64,000 bases of DNA from Bacteroidales bacterium (GTDB lineage: Bacteria > Bacteroidota > Bacteroidia > Bacteroidales > UBA932), in NCBI GenBank assembly GCA_017395045.1, contig JAFPWG010000012.1:1-64000 (forward strand), given 5' to 3'. Below are positions 34,310 to 42,922 of the stretch, in pieces. The position numbers were made by a program, and so were the translations under genes. How positions within the stretch are numbered: the stretch's first letter is position 1; every line of letters starts with the position of its first letter. The notes below the pieces were generated by a model, which worked only from the letters and a program-made list of their open reading frames with translations, did no database searches and was not told the DNA's origin.

Positions 34310-36352
34310 ATGAAAAAGATATCCAACATCCTTCTGGTCCTGGGAATCTGCTCCGCTTTCTGTTTCTCCGCTTGCGTGGACAAGATCGCCGTCGGCGACG
34401 CCTTCCTGGAGAAGGCCCCGGGCGTCGATGTCAACATCGACACCGTGTTCACGAGCCGGGAATACGTCCGCAACTTCCTGTGGAGCGCCTATGGACAGCT
34501 CTATTGCACCTATACTTCCGGAAACATGATGAATGGCGCACCCATCGACGTGCTTTCCGACTCCTACCACTGCTATGTCAGCTGGGGCGGTCCCAAGCAG
34601 AGCTACTATCCCGGCCTGCTGACCGAAGACGCCCAGGATACCGAAGACGGTAACTTCCAGGGTAAGTTCTCCTACTCCACCAAGACCGGCGGCCTGAGCT
34701 CCGACGCCGGCGGCCGCGTCTCCATCTACGAGACCGTGCGCAAATGCTGGCAGCTCATCGAGAACATCGACCGGGTTCCGGACATGTCCGAAACGGAGAA
34801 GAGCTGCCTCAGGGGCGAAGCCTACACCATCATGGCCAGCCGTTACTTCGACGCCTTCCGCAACTTCGGCGGACTCTGCCTCGCCCGCAAGGCCTACGCT
34901 GTCGGTGAGAACTTCACGGGCGGCCGCGCAACGGCGATGGAGACCGTGGAATTCATCGACTCCCTGATCGTCTGCGCCATCAACGAGGACGGATTCAAGT
35001 GGAGCGTGGAAGAGTTCGAGATCGACAAGGAAATCAGCCAGTGGTCCGGCCGTCTCACCCGGGCGTCCGCCAAGGCCCTCCGTGCCAAGGTCTGGATGTT
35101 CGCCGCCTCCCCGCTGTTCAACAACTCCAAGCCTTACATGGAGTACACCCCGGACAAGACGACGGAGTTCACGAACATCGAGCACGTCTGGTTCGGAAAG
35201 GAGGATCACTCCCTCTGGAACCGCTGCCTGGATGCCTGCAACGACTTCTTCCAGGACAATGCCTCTCACGGCAACTACTACCAGCTCATCCAGCCCGCCA
35301 CGCAGGACGAGGCCGGTTACCGCGCAGCCTTCCGCAAGGCTTACCGCTATCGCAACGATGCCAACAACCACGAGAAGCTGTTCGACGCCCACCCGACCCA
35401 GTACATTTCCAGTTCGGTGACCGACGGAAACAAGGCTGACGCCTGGGGTTGGGGATGGGCCGGTTTCGCCCTTGACTGCTATCGCCAGGGCGGCGCCGTT
35501 CCTACCAACGAACTGATGGAGTGCTTCGGCATGCAGGACGGCCGCAACTTCCCGTACGCCGACATCTACGGCCCCGGCAAGAACCCTCAGGGTGTGGACA
35601 TTTTCGCCGACCGCGACCCGCGCCTGTACGAGACCATTTCGGTTCCCCGTCACGACCTGCCCGCCGGTTTCGACTATCAGGGCAAGTCCTACGCCGACCT
35701 CTGGGTCGAAGGCGGCATGTACCACGACAAGGATCGCTACGGCGATGCCGGTTCTGACGACGCCGCTTCCGGATACCGGAAGTTCAAGTGGATGCTCGAC
35801 TACGATTACGGAAAGATGGAAGACGCGTTCATCGGCGTATCATACATCCGTCTGGCTGAAATGTACCTCATCCGTGCGGAAGCGAAGGCGGAAACCGGCG
35901 ACCTTGCCGGAGCCCTTGACGACCTGCACGTCGTCCGCAGCCGCGTCGGCCTGGGCCGCATCGAGCAGATGAATCCCAGCCTGAACCTCAGGACCAACAA
36001 GGAGAACCTGATCAACGAAATCCTCCGCGAGCGCAACTGCGAGATCGGTGCCGAGTGCGGCGACCGCCTGTACGACATGGTCCGTCGCATGCGCCAGGAC
36101 CTCTTCACCAAACCGCTTCACGAAATCCGGGTTTACCGCCTCGACGAGAACGGCAACCGGCTGACGGAAGGCGACCAGAGCTGGGATGCAAGTACCCCTT
36201 GGCCCAAGTTCGAATATGAGAAGCCGCAGATCGTCAACGGCGCCCGCCGCTGGTGGGATCCGGGCTTCTGGACGAACAAGTGGTATCTGGACCCGGTGTC
36301 CCGCATCGAGGTGCAGAAGAAATATGGTCTCACACAGAACCCTGGTTGGTAA
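34310..36352 (+). CDS. SusD-family lipoprotein (first pair)
   Basis: 680 residues from the ATG at 34310 (MKKISNILLVLGICSAFCFSAC), which provides the lipobox; an in-frame codon at 34277 lies inside the susC end and was rejected. SusD features include CLRGEAYTIMASRYFDAFRNFGGLCL, YIRLAEMYLIRAEAKAETGD, and the LRERNCEIGAECGDRLYDMVRR block. It is longer than a typical SusD (about 520-600), mainly through the region 300-560. It is 13 bases after its SusC and is predicted to form the cap of that transporter. Confidence 0.93.
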   Translation: MKKISNILLVLGICSAFCFSACVDKIAVGDAFLEKAPGVDVNIDTVFTSREYVRNFLWSAYGQLYCTYTSGNMMNGAPIDVLSDSYHCYVSWGGPKQSYYPGLLTEDAQDTEDGNFQGKFSYSTKTGGLSSDAGGRVSIYETVRKCWQLIENIDRVPDMSETEKSCLRGEAYTIMASRYFDAFRNFGGLCLARKAYAVGENFTGGRATAMETVEFIDSLIVCAINEDGFKWSVEEFEIDKEISQWSGRLTRASAKALRAKVWMFAASPLFNNSKPYMEYTPDKTTEFTNIEHVWFGKEDHSLWNRCLDACNDFFQDNASHGNYYQLIQPATQDEAGYRAAFRKAYRYRNDANNHEKLFDAHPTQYISSSVTDGNKADAWGWGWAGFALDCYRQGGAVPTNELMECFGMQDGRNFPYADIYGPGKNPQGVDIFADRDPRLYETISVPRHDLPAGFDYQGKSYADLWVEGGMYHDKDRYGDAGSDDAASGYRKFKWMLDYDYGKMEDAFIGVSYIRLAEMYLIRAEAKAETGDLAGALDDLHVVRSRVGLGRIEQMNPSLNLRTNKENLINEILRERNCEIGAECGDRLYDMVRRMRQDLFTKPLHEIRVYRLDENGNRLTEGDQSWDASTPWPKFEYEKPQIVNGARRWWDPGFWTNKWYLDPVSRIEVQKKYGLTQNPGW

Positions 36353-36373
36353 TCTAATGAAATGTACACGATT

Positions 36374-39211
36374 ATGAAATTACGCAACATACTTATATGC
36401 AGTTTGTTGGGGTTCTGTGCAGTTCCCGTGACGGCAAACGCCCAGGTTGTGCTGAGTGACAAGAAGACGCAGACCGTGGACGTGGGCTTTAACGTCGAAC
36501 AGACGGAATTCCTGACCACGGCGGCGGCCTATACCATCACCGCCGAAGAACTGAGCCGGACCTCCGCCATCTCGCTGGCTGACGCCCTCTACGGAAAGCT
36601 TCTTGGCCTGACCGCTGTCCAGAACACCGGTTTCAAGGGCGAGGAAGGCCGGGGCGGTTCCTTCAATATCAGAGGTATCCAGGGTGCCGGCAGAAATGGC
36701 AGCCAGATCATCAATAACGGCCAGTACCAGGATATTCCCGGAGAACTCGGCCTCCTGATTCTCGTGGACGGCTTCGAGCGTCCGATCGACCGGATTACGG
36801 TGGAAGAGGTGGAGAGCGTGACCGTCCTCCGCGATGCCGCCGCCGTGGCCCTGTACGGCCATGAAGGCGTGAACGGCGTCCTCCTCGTCAAGACCAAGCG
36901 CGGCCAGGCCGACAGCGGCTTCCACTTCAAGGCCGGTGCTTCCCGCAAGCTCCAGTTCGACCCGGAAATGGCCGAAATGGTCGATGCTTACGACTACGCC
37001 AACGCCATGAACATCGCCCGCGCCAACGACGGACTCACCCCCGCTTATTCGAAGAGCGAGCTGAAGAAGTTCAAGGACGGCAGCGACCCGTTCGTCTATC
37101 CGAATGTCAACTGGAAGGACGAAGTCTTCAAGAATACCGCCAACGAAACGAACGCCTTCATCTCCATGTACGGCGGCTCGGACAAGGTGGAATACTACGC
37201 CCAGCTTGACTACACCGACGCCCGCGGCCTCTACCGCTATCCGGAACACGGCGACTGGAACTCCCAGCTCAAGTATTCCAAGGCGGGCATCCGCACCAAC
37301 GTGGACTTCCAGGTTACCGCGACGACCCGCGTGAAGACGAACCTCTATGCACTCTTCATGGAGACCAACGGGGTTCCCAACATGAACTCCAACGACGCCT
37401 GGTGGCATCTGTACAAGGTGCCGGCCCTGGCATTCCCCATCAAGACCCAGGGCGGCGTCTGGGGCGGCAGCCAGAGCTTCGGCGACTTCAACCTCGTCGC
37501 CAAGGCCGAAGGCACCGGTTTCGCCAAGACGCATCAGCGCCAGATCTGGGCCGACATCACCCTGGAGCAGGACCTGGACTTCATCCTGAAGGGTCTGCAG
37601 TTCTACGCGGGCGGTTCCTACGACAACGCCTCCAACACCATCGAGACCCGTTCGATGGGCTACCAGTACGGCTGGAACTATTATGACGCTGCCGGCAACA
37701 TGCAGGAGGCGGTCATGGGTACAGTCGAAGACAAGCTCGTCTTCAACCACTGGGTGGACGCCCAGTGGCGTATCGGTAACGTCAATGCCGGCCTCAAGTA
37801 TGCGACGGCCTTCGGCAACGGCGACCACTTCTCCGCCAACGCCGGTTACAACATGAAGAGCGAAATCCGCGACAACCGGCACAACACCTGGTATCGCGAA
37901 AACTGGTTCCTGGCCACGCACTATGACCACGCCGAGAAGTTCGTCGCGGACCTGGTCCTTGCGGCCAACGGTTCCAACCGCTCCTACCCGGCCAAGTGGG
38001 CCTTCTCGCCCACCCTGGGCCTGGGCTGGATCTTCGCCAACGACCCTGAATCCAGCGTCCTGAACTACGGTAAGTTCCGTCTTTCCGGCGGTATCCAGCA
38101 TTCGGACTACGTCCCCGAGAGCGGCTTGTGGCTCGCAGCTTGGGACCGGTCTCATGGGCAGTTCTGGTACGGCCAGAACTTCGGCAGCTCCTGGGGCGCC
38201 TTCATGACCCAGTTCCCGACGTCCGACTTCCGTCAGGAAGCCGCCTACAAGGCCAACTTCGGAACGGACCTGCGGCTGGGCAACCGTTTGGATTTCTCCC
38301 TGGACCTGTTCTATCAGCAGCGCCGCAACACCCTTGTCAGCGCCGCCTCCCTGAATTCCGCCGTGGTGGGCATCCAGTCCTCCTATGACGACCGGGGTCG
38401 CATCGCAAACTACGGCATGGAAACGGGTGTCCGCTATGCGAGAACGTTCAGCAACGGCTTCCACCTGGACTTCGGCAGCCGCCTGTCCATCGTGAAGAGC
38501 AAGATCCTGGAGTGGATCGAGGCTCCCGCCTATCCGAACCTCTCCGTCATCGGCGATCCGGCCGACGCTTCCCGCGGACTCATCGCCCTCGGCTTCTTCC
38601 AGAGCCAGGAGGAGATCGACAACAGCCCGCTGCAGCAGTTCGGCCAGGTGAAGGTCGGCGACATCAAGTACCAGGACGTCAACGAAGACGGCGTGATCAA
38701 CGAGAACGACTTCGTGGCCATGAAGTACGGCAATTCCTTCCCGGCCCTGAACTACGCCTTCAGCTTCGGCATGGAATACAAGGGCTTCGGCCTGAACGGC
38801 ACCCTGCAGAGCGCCGCCCACCAGTACAAGAGCCTCCAGTATATCGACGGTGTCTGGGGCGCGCTCTCCGACAACCGCAACCTGTACCGGGGCTATTATG
38901 ACAACTGCTTCGACGTGGCCGGCGAGAAGGCTCTGTTCCCGCGCCTCTCCACGACGAACGTGGCCAACAACGCCCAGAACTCCACCCTCTGGTATCGCGA
39001 CGTAAGATGGCTCAAGCTGCGCGACTGCGAGCTTTACTACAAGCTCCCCGCCTCTGTGCTCAACTATATCAAGGTATCGCAGGCCAAGGTGTTCCTCCAG
39101 GGACAGAACCTCTGGTCCCTCGACAATATCGCCGGCATGGACGCCGAGAACCTGAACACGGGCTACCCGGTCATGAAATCGGTGACCCTGGGCCTTTCCG
39201 TTGTATTCTAA
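36374..39211 (+). CDS. SusC-family transporter lacking the N-terminal regulatory-like domain (second pair)
   Basis: 945 residues from 36374 (MKLRNILICSLLGFCAVPVTANAQ). An ATG four codons upstream at 36362 is also possible. After the signal, the plug starts almost at once (FNVEQTEFLTTAAAYTITAEELSR, LYGKLLGLTAVQNTGF, LLILVDGFERP), so the usual carboxypeptidase-like domain is absent. The barrel ends SLGLSVVF. Companion SusC proteins of tandem pairs often have this shorter form. It is 21 bases after the preceding SusD and 13 before its own SusD. Confidence 0.92.
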   Translation: MKLRNILICSLLGFCAVPVTANAQVVLSDKKTQTVDVGFNVEQTEFLTTAAAYTITAEELSRTSAISLADALYGKLLGLTAVQNTGFKGEEGRGGSFNIRGIQGAGRNGSQIINNGQYQDIPGELGLLILVDGFERPIDRITVEEVESVTVLRDAAAVALYGHEGVNGVLLVKTKRGQADSGFHFKAGASRKLQFDPEMAEMVDAYDYANAMNIARANDGLTPAYSKSELKKFKDGSDPFVYPNVNWKDEVFKNTANETNAFISMYGGSDKVEYYAQLDYTDARGLYRYPEHGDWNSQLKYSKAGIRTNVDFQVTATTRVKTNLYALFMETNGVPNMNSNDAWWHLYKVPALAFPIKTQGGVWGGSQSFGDFNLVAKAEGTGFAKTHQRQIWADITLEQDLDFILKGLQFYAGGSYDNASNTIETRSMGYQYGWNYYDAAGNMQEAVMGTVEDKLVFNHWVDAQWRIGNVNAGLKYATAFGNGDHFSANAGYNMKSEIRDNRHNTWYRENWFLATHYDHAEKFVADLVLAANGSNRSYPAKWAFSPTLGLGWIFANDPESSVLNYGKFRLSGGIQHSDYVPESGLWLAAWDRSHGQFWYGQNFGSSWGAFMTQFPTSDFRQEAAYKANFGTDLRLGNRLDFSLDLFYQQRRNTLVSAASLNSAVVGIQSSYDDRGRIANYGMETGVRYARTFSNGFHLDFGSRLSIVKSKILEWIEAPAYPNLSVIGDPADASRGLIALGFFQSQEEIDNSPLQQFGQVKVGDIKYQDVNEDGVINENDFVAMKYGNSFPALNYAFSFGMEYKGFGLNGTLQSAAHQYKSLQYIDGVWGALSDNRNLYRGYYDNCFDVAGEKALFPRLSTTNVANNAQNSTLWYRDVRWLKLRDCELYYKLPASVLNYIKVSQAKVFLQGQNLWSLDNIAGMDAENLNTGYPVMKSVTLGLSVVF

Positions 39212-39224
39212 TCTGGACTGCCTT

Positions 39225-40901
39225 ATGAAATTACATAGAATCTGCTTATTCATTCTCGCCTGCGTCATTCCGGCTTCCTGTGTGGACCTCAACTATTCCG
39301 AGGCTACCACGCGTGACGAGGAATGGACCTACACCTACTTCGAGGATGGTATCAAGAACATGGTGTTCGACGTTTACGCGCAGGTGTACAACAACGAGCT
39401 CGAGTCCAACAGCGCCTACTTCCTGGCAGGCGCCACCGACGAGGCCCAGTATGCGTTGGAATCCGGTGCGGTGAACAACTACGTGAACGGCGGCTGGAGC
39501 GCTGCCAATCCCCTCGACCGCACCTGGACGAAGTGCTATACGGCCATTGCCGATATCTGCATGTACCTGGAAAAGCTGGACCAGATGGACCTTACCGACT
39601 GGCAGTACAATTCCAGCTATCCGGACTGGAACCAGCAGATGGAGCTGTTCCCGTATGAACTCCGGTTCCTCCGGGCCTACTTCTACTTCGAACTGCTCCG
39701 GACCTATGGCGACGTTCCGCTGGTCACGACCACGCTCACCAATGCGCAGGCCAACACCATCACCCGTACGCCGGCCGACGAAATCGTGAAGTTCATCGTG
39801 GACGAGCTCGATGCCGTCGCCCCTTACCTGCCGGTTTCCTACCTCACGGAGTACGGCTCCGAAATCGGCCGCGCAACCCGCATCGCCGCGTTCGCCCTCA
39901 AGGCGCGCACGCTGCTCTACGCCGCTTCCCCGCTGTTCAATCCGACCAATGACCAGACCAAGTGGGTGAAGGCCGCCGAGGCTTGCAAGTACATCCTGGA
40001 CAATGCCGACATGTGGGGCCTGAAACTCAGCTCCTACGGTTCCCTGTGGGGCCACGACGCCTTCTTCAACCCGGAACTGATCTTCGGCCTGGGCCGCGGT
40101 GACAGCAACTCCTTCGAGATGGCCAACTATCCGGTCGGCGTCGAAAACGGCTCTTCCGGAAACTGCCCTTCCCAGACCCTCGTGGACATGTACGAATACC
40201 AGGACAACGGCCAGACCTTCGGCCAGCGCTATCCCGGCAACATCGACCTTGCTAAAGTGGATCCGTATGAAGGACTGGACCCGCGCTTCGCCCTCACGGT
40301 TGTGAAGAACGGTGACGAGTGGCCGTCCAACGGTGCACAGAAGAAGGCCATCGAGATCTTCGTCGGCGGTTTCAACGCCGCCCCGAAATACGGTGCCACG
40401 CCTACGGGCTACTACCTGAAGAAGTTCGTCGACGGTTCCTGCGTCACGACGACCGACAACCAGACCCGTCGTCGTCACACCTGGATCCTGTTCCGCCTGG
40501 GCGAGTTCTACCTGGACTATGCCGAGGCCGTGTTCAACGCCACGGGCAGCGCCAATGACGCCACCTTCGGCCTCACCGCGAACGAAGCCATCAACAAGCT
40601 CCGCAAGCGTTCCGACATCCAGATGCCGGAATTCACCGAAGACGGCAGCGCCTGGGTCGAGCGCTATGAGCGCGAGCGCATGGTGGAACTGGCTTTCGAG
40701 AACCACCGCTTCTGGGATGTCCGCCGCTGGAACAAGGGTGCCCAGTATTTCAAGAGCATCCAGGTCGCGAACATCAGCAGCTCCCTGCAGCTGACCCGCT
40801 CTACCGTAAGCCGCCAGTGGGACGACAAGTTCAACTTCTATCCCATCCCGCAGACGGAACTGAAGAAGAACCCCAACCTTACCCAGAACAAGGGATGGTA
40901 G
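39225..40901 (+). CDS. SusD-family lipoprotein (second pair)
   Basis: 558 residues from the ATG at 39225 (MKLHRICLFILACVIPASC), with lipobox IPASC. SusD signatures: PYELRFLRAYFYFELLRTYGDVPLV, ALKARTLLYAASPLF, FRLGEFYLDYAEAVF, and RYERERMVELAFENHRFWDVRRW followed by YPIPQTELKKNP. It caps the second SusC and is expected to bind the glycan at the surface. The gene order C-D-C-D-E resembles loci described for xylan use, although the enzyme here is GH5. Confidence 0.94.
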   Translation: MKLHRICLFILACVIPASCVDLNYSEATTRDEEWTYTYFEDGIKNMVFDVYAQVYNNELESNSAYFLAGATDEAQYALESGAVNNYVNGGWSAANPLDRTWTKCYTAIADICMYLEKLDQMDLTDWQYNSSYPDWNQQMELFPYELRFLRAYFYFELLRTYGDVPLVTTTLTNAQANTITRTPADEIVKFIVDELDAVAPYLPVSYLTEYGSEIGRATRIAAFALKARTLLYAASPLFNPTNDQTKWVKAAEACKYILDNADMWGLKLSSYGSLWGHDAFFNPELIFGLGRGDSNSFEMANYPVGVENGSSGNCPSQTLVDMYEYQDNGQTFGQRYPGNIDLAKVDPYEGLDPRFALTVVKNGDEWPSNGAQKKAIEIFVGGFNAAPKYGATPTGYYLKKFVDGSCVTTTDNQTRRRHTWILFRLGEFYLDYAEAVFNATGSANDATFGLTANEAINKLRKRSDIQMPEFTEDGSAWVERYERERMVELAFENHRFWDVRRWNKGAQYFKSIQVANISSSLQLTRSTVSRQWDDKFNFYPIPQTELKKNPNLTQNKGW

Positions 40902-40931
40902 CAGTCCAACCGATTTATAAGTATTTCCATT

Positions 40932-42830
40932 ATGAAAAAGATATTTAAGTATTTAGGCGTATTGATGTCCGCGGCCCTTCTCGCGCTGACGGCATGTACT
41001 CCCAAGGAAGAATACGAATCGGCCGATGTCGGACTGAACATCAAGGCGTTCTTCCCCACGAAGGTCGTCACCGGACAGCCGATGACCATCAACGGCTCCG
41101 GGTTCAAGGACGTGAAGGAGATCGTGTTCCCGGACGGGATCAGCGTCACCAACTTCGAGCATGTCGGCAATGACATGATCCGCGTGAACGCCCCTTCCGG
41201 CATCAAGGCCGAAGGCGGTCCCATCAAGGTCCGCACGGATGAAGAAGAGGTCGAATCCCGCGTATCGCTGACCGTCGGAAACACCGTCGTCTCCGGCTTC
41301 TCCAAGCAGGACGGCGAGGAGATCAACGGCGGAGAGCAACTCTCCATCTTCGGTACGGACCTGGAATTCATCAGCAGTGTGGAACTGCTTGATACCGACG
41401 GGAATCCGCTCATCCTCGAGGATGAGGACTTCTACCGCAAGGGGACCAGCCAGGTCACTATCAACATCCCGAAGAAGACCATCTACGACGGTTCCTTCGT
41501 GGGCTACATCCACACCATTGACGGCAAGGTGTTCCCCCTGCCGGAACTCACCTACATCCCGGCTTCCGACGGAGGTCACTGGGAGACCGTGGAGACGGTT
41601 ATCTGGGAGAACGCTACCGGCGAGGTCGTTGACTGGGGCAATGTGAACTACCGCTTCGGACTCGACGGGCATGACGGGAACAACGAGTGCGACGCAACCT
41701 TCCCGCAGGACGTCTGGGACAAGATCAAGTCCGAGACCTTCTATCTCCTGCTTGAAGGCGCCAACCCGCAGATCCGCATCACCACCGGTTGGTGGAGCGT
41801 CAACCTGACCGCCGAGGATATCCAGCCCGGCAACGAGCTGCTCGCCGACAACGGTGACGGAACCTGGACACTGACGGTCGACCTGACCGCCAATCCCGAC
41901 CTCGTCGCCCTGCTCGACGACCAGCATCTGCTGTTCACCGGTGGTGGATTCACCCCGTTGAAGCTCTACTTCTCCGAAGACATCTGGATTGACGGTGGCG
42001 GACACTCCGAGATCGTGAAGACTTCCATCTGGAAGAACGCGACCAGCGAAGTCGTTGACTGGGGCAATGTGAACTACCGCTTCGGACTCGACGGACATGA
42101 CGGTAACAACGAGTGCGACGCAACCTTCCCGCAGGATGTCTGGGACAAGATCAAGACCGAGACCTTCTATCTCCTGCTTGAAGGCGCCAACCCGCAGATC
42201 CGCGTCACCACCGGTTGGTGGAGCGTCAACCTGACCGCGGATGATATCCAGCCCGGTAACGAGCTGCTCGCCGACAACGGTGACGGAACCTGGACCCTGA
42301 CGGTCGACCTCACGGCCAATCCGGACCTCGTCGCCCTGCTCGATGACCAGCATCTGCTGTTCACCGGTGGTGGATTCATCCCGCTGGAGCTTTACTTCGA
42401 AGAGGAGATTTGGGTAGATGGCGGAGATTCCGGTCCCAAGGAGACGGTTTTCTGGGAGAACGCTACCAGTGAGGTCGTTGACTGGGGCAATGTGAACTAC
42501 CGCTTCGGACTCGACGGACATGACGGTAACAACGAGTGCGACGCAACCTTCCCGCAGGATATCTGGGACAAGATCAAGAGCAAGACGTTCTATCTCCTGC
42601 TCGAGGGCGCCAACCCGCAGATCCGCGTCACCACCGGTTGGTGGAGCGTAAACCTCACTACGGACGACTTCATGCCCGGCAACGAACTGCTCGCCGACAA
42701 CGGTGACGGAACCTGGACCCTGACGGTCGACCTGACCGCCAATCCCGACCTCGTCGCCCTGCTTGATGACCAGCATCTGCTGTTCACCGGTGGTGGATTC
42801 ACCCCGCTGAAGCTCTACTTCTTCGAATAA
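40932..42830 (+). CDS. Surface glycan-binding lipoprotein with IPT-like domains and three near-identical modules
   Basis: 632 residues; signal MKKIFKYLGVLMSAALLALTAC. Residues about 30-215 form two IPT/TIG-like Ig domains (GQPMTINGSGFKDVKEIVFP; GGEQLSIFGTDLEFISSVEL). From residue 222, three modules of about 141 residues follow, each with WGNVNYRFGLDGHDGNNE, an R-[IV]-TTGWWSVN stretch, and HLLFTGGGF with LYF. The DNA periods are 426 and 423 bases, and repeats are almost the same at DNA level, so duplication is recent. Rows of Trp and Tyr suggest glycan-contact platforms, giving multivalent binding. It occupies the SusE/SGBP position at the end of the locus. The module family is not recognised by name. 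Confidence 0.85.
   Translation: MKKIFKYLGVLMSAALLALTACTPKEEYESADVGLNIKAFFPTKVVTGQPMTINGSGFKDVKEIVFPDGISVTNFEHVGNDMIRVNAPSGIKAEGGPIKVRTDEEEVESRVSLTVGNTVVSGFSKQDGEEINGGEQLSIFGTDLEFISSVELLDTDGNPLILEDEDFYRKGTSQVTINIPKKTIYDGSFVGYIHTIDGKVFPLPELTYIPASDGGHWETVETVIWENATGEVVDWGNVNYRFGLDGHDGNNECDATFPQDVWDKIKSETFYLLLEGANPQIRITTGWWSVNLTAEDIQPGNELLADNGDGTWTLTVDLTANPDLVALLDDQHLLFTGGGFTPLKLYFSEDIWIDGGGHSEIVKTSIWKNATSEVVDWGNVNYRFGLDGHDGNNECDATFPQDVWDKIKTETFYLLLEGANPQIRVTTGWWSVNLTADDIQPGNELLADNGDGTWTLTVDLTANPDLVALLDDQHLLFTGGGFIPLELYFEEEIWVDGGDSGPKETVFWENATSEVVDWGNVNYRFGLDGHDGNNECDATFPQDIWDKIKSKTFYLLLEGANPQIRVTTGWWSVNLTTDDFMPGNELLADNGDGTWTLTVDLTANPDLVALLDDQHLLFTGGGFTPLKLYFFE
41598..42830 (+). repeat. Triple in-frame tandem repeat, period about 423-426 bases
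   Basis: Three consecutive copies encode the modules of the surface binding protein. Long blocks around TTCGGACTCGACGG, CCACCGGTTGGTGGAGCGT and CACCGGTGGTGGATTC recur with few changes. The high DNA identity makes copy number prone to change by recombination, and assembly collapse possible. Confidence 0.85.
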
Positions 42831-42851
42831 TCCGATTCCGCTTATAGAACG

Positions 42852-42885
42852 GGAGGCTGGCCACAGGGCCAGCCTCCTTTCTTTT
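42852..42885 (+). terminator. Intrinsic terminator of the second glycan locus
   Basis: Arms 42852-42862 and 42867-42877 pair perfectly over 11 bp (GGAGGCTGGCC / GGCCAGCCTCC) around ACAG, followed by TTTCTTTT. It closes the rightward operon 21 bases after its last stop codon. Confidence 0.9.
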
Positions 42886-42922
42886 CGTTCCTTACGGCCG
42901 GGTCCGGCCGCCGTCGCTCTGG

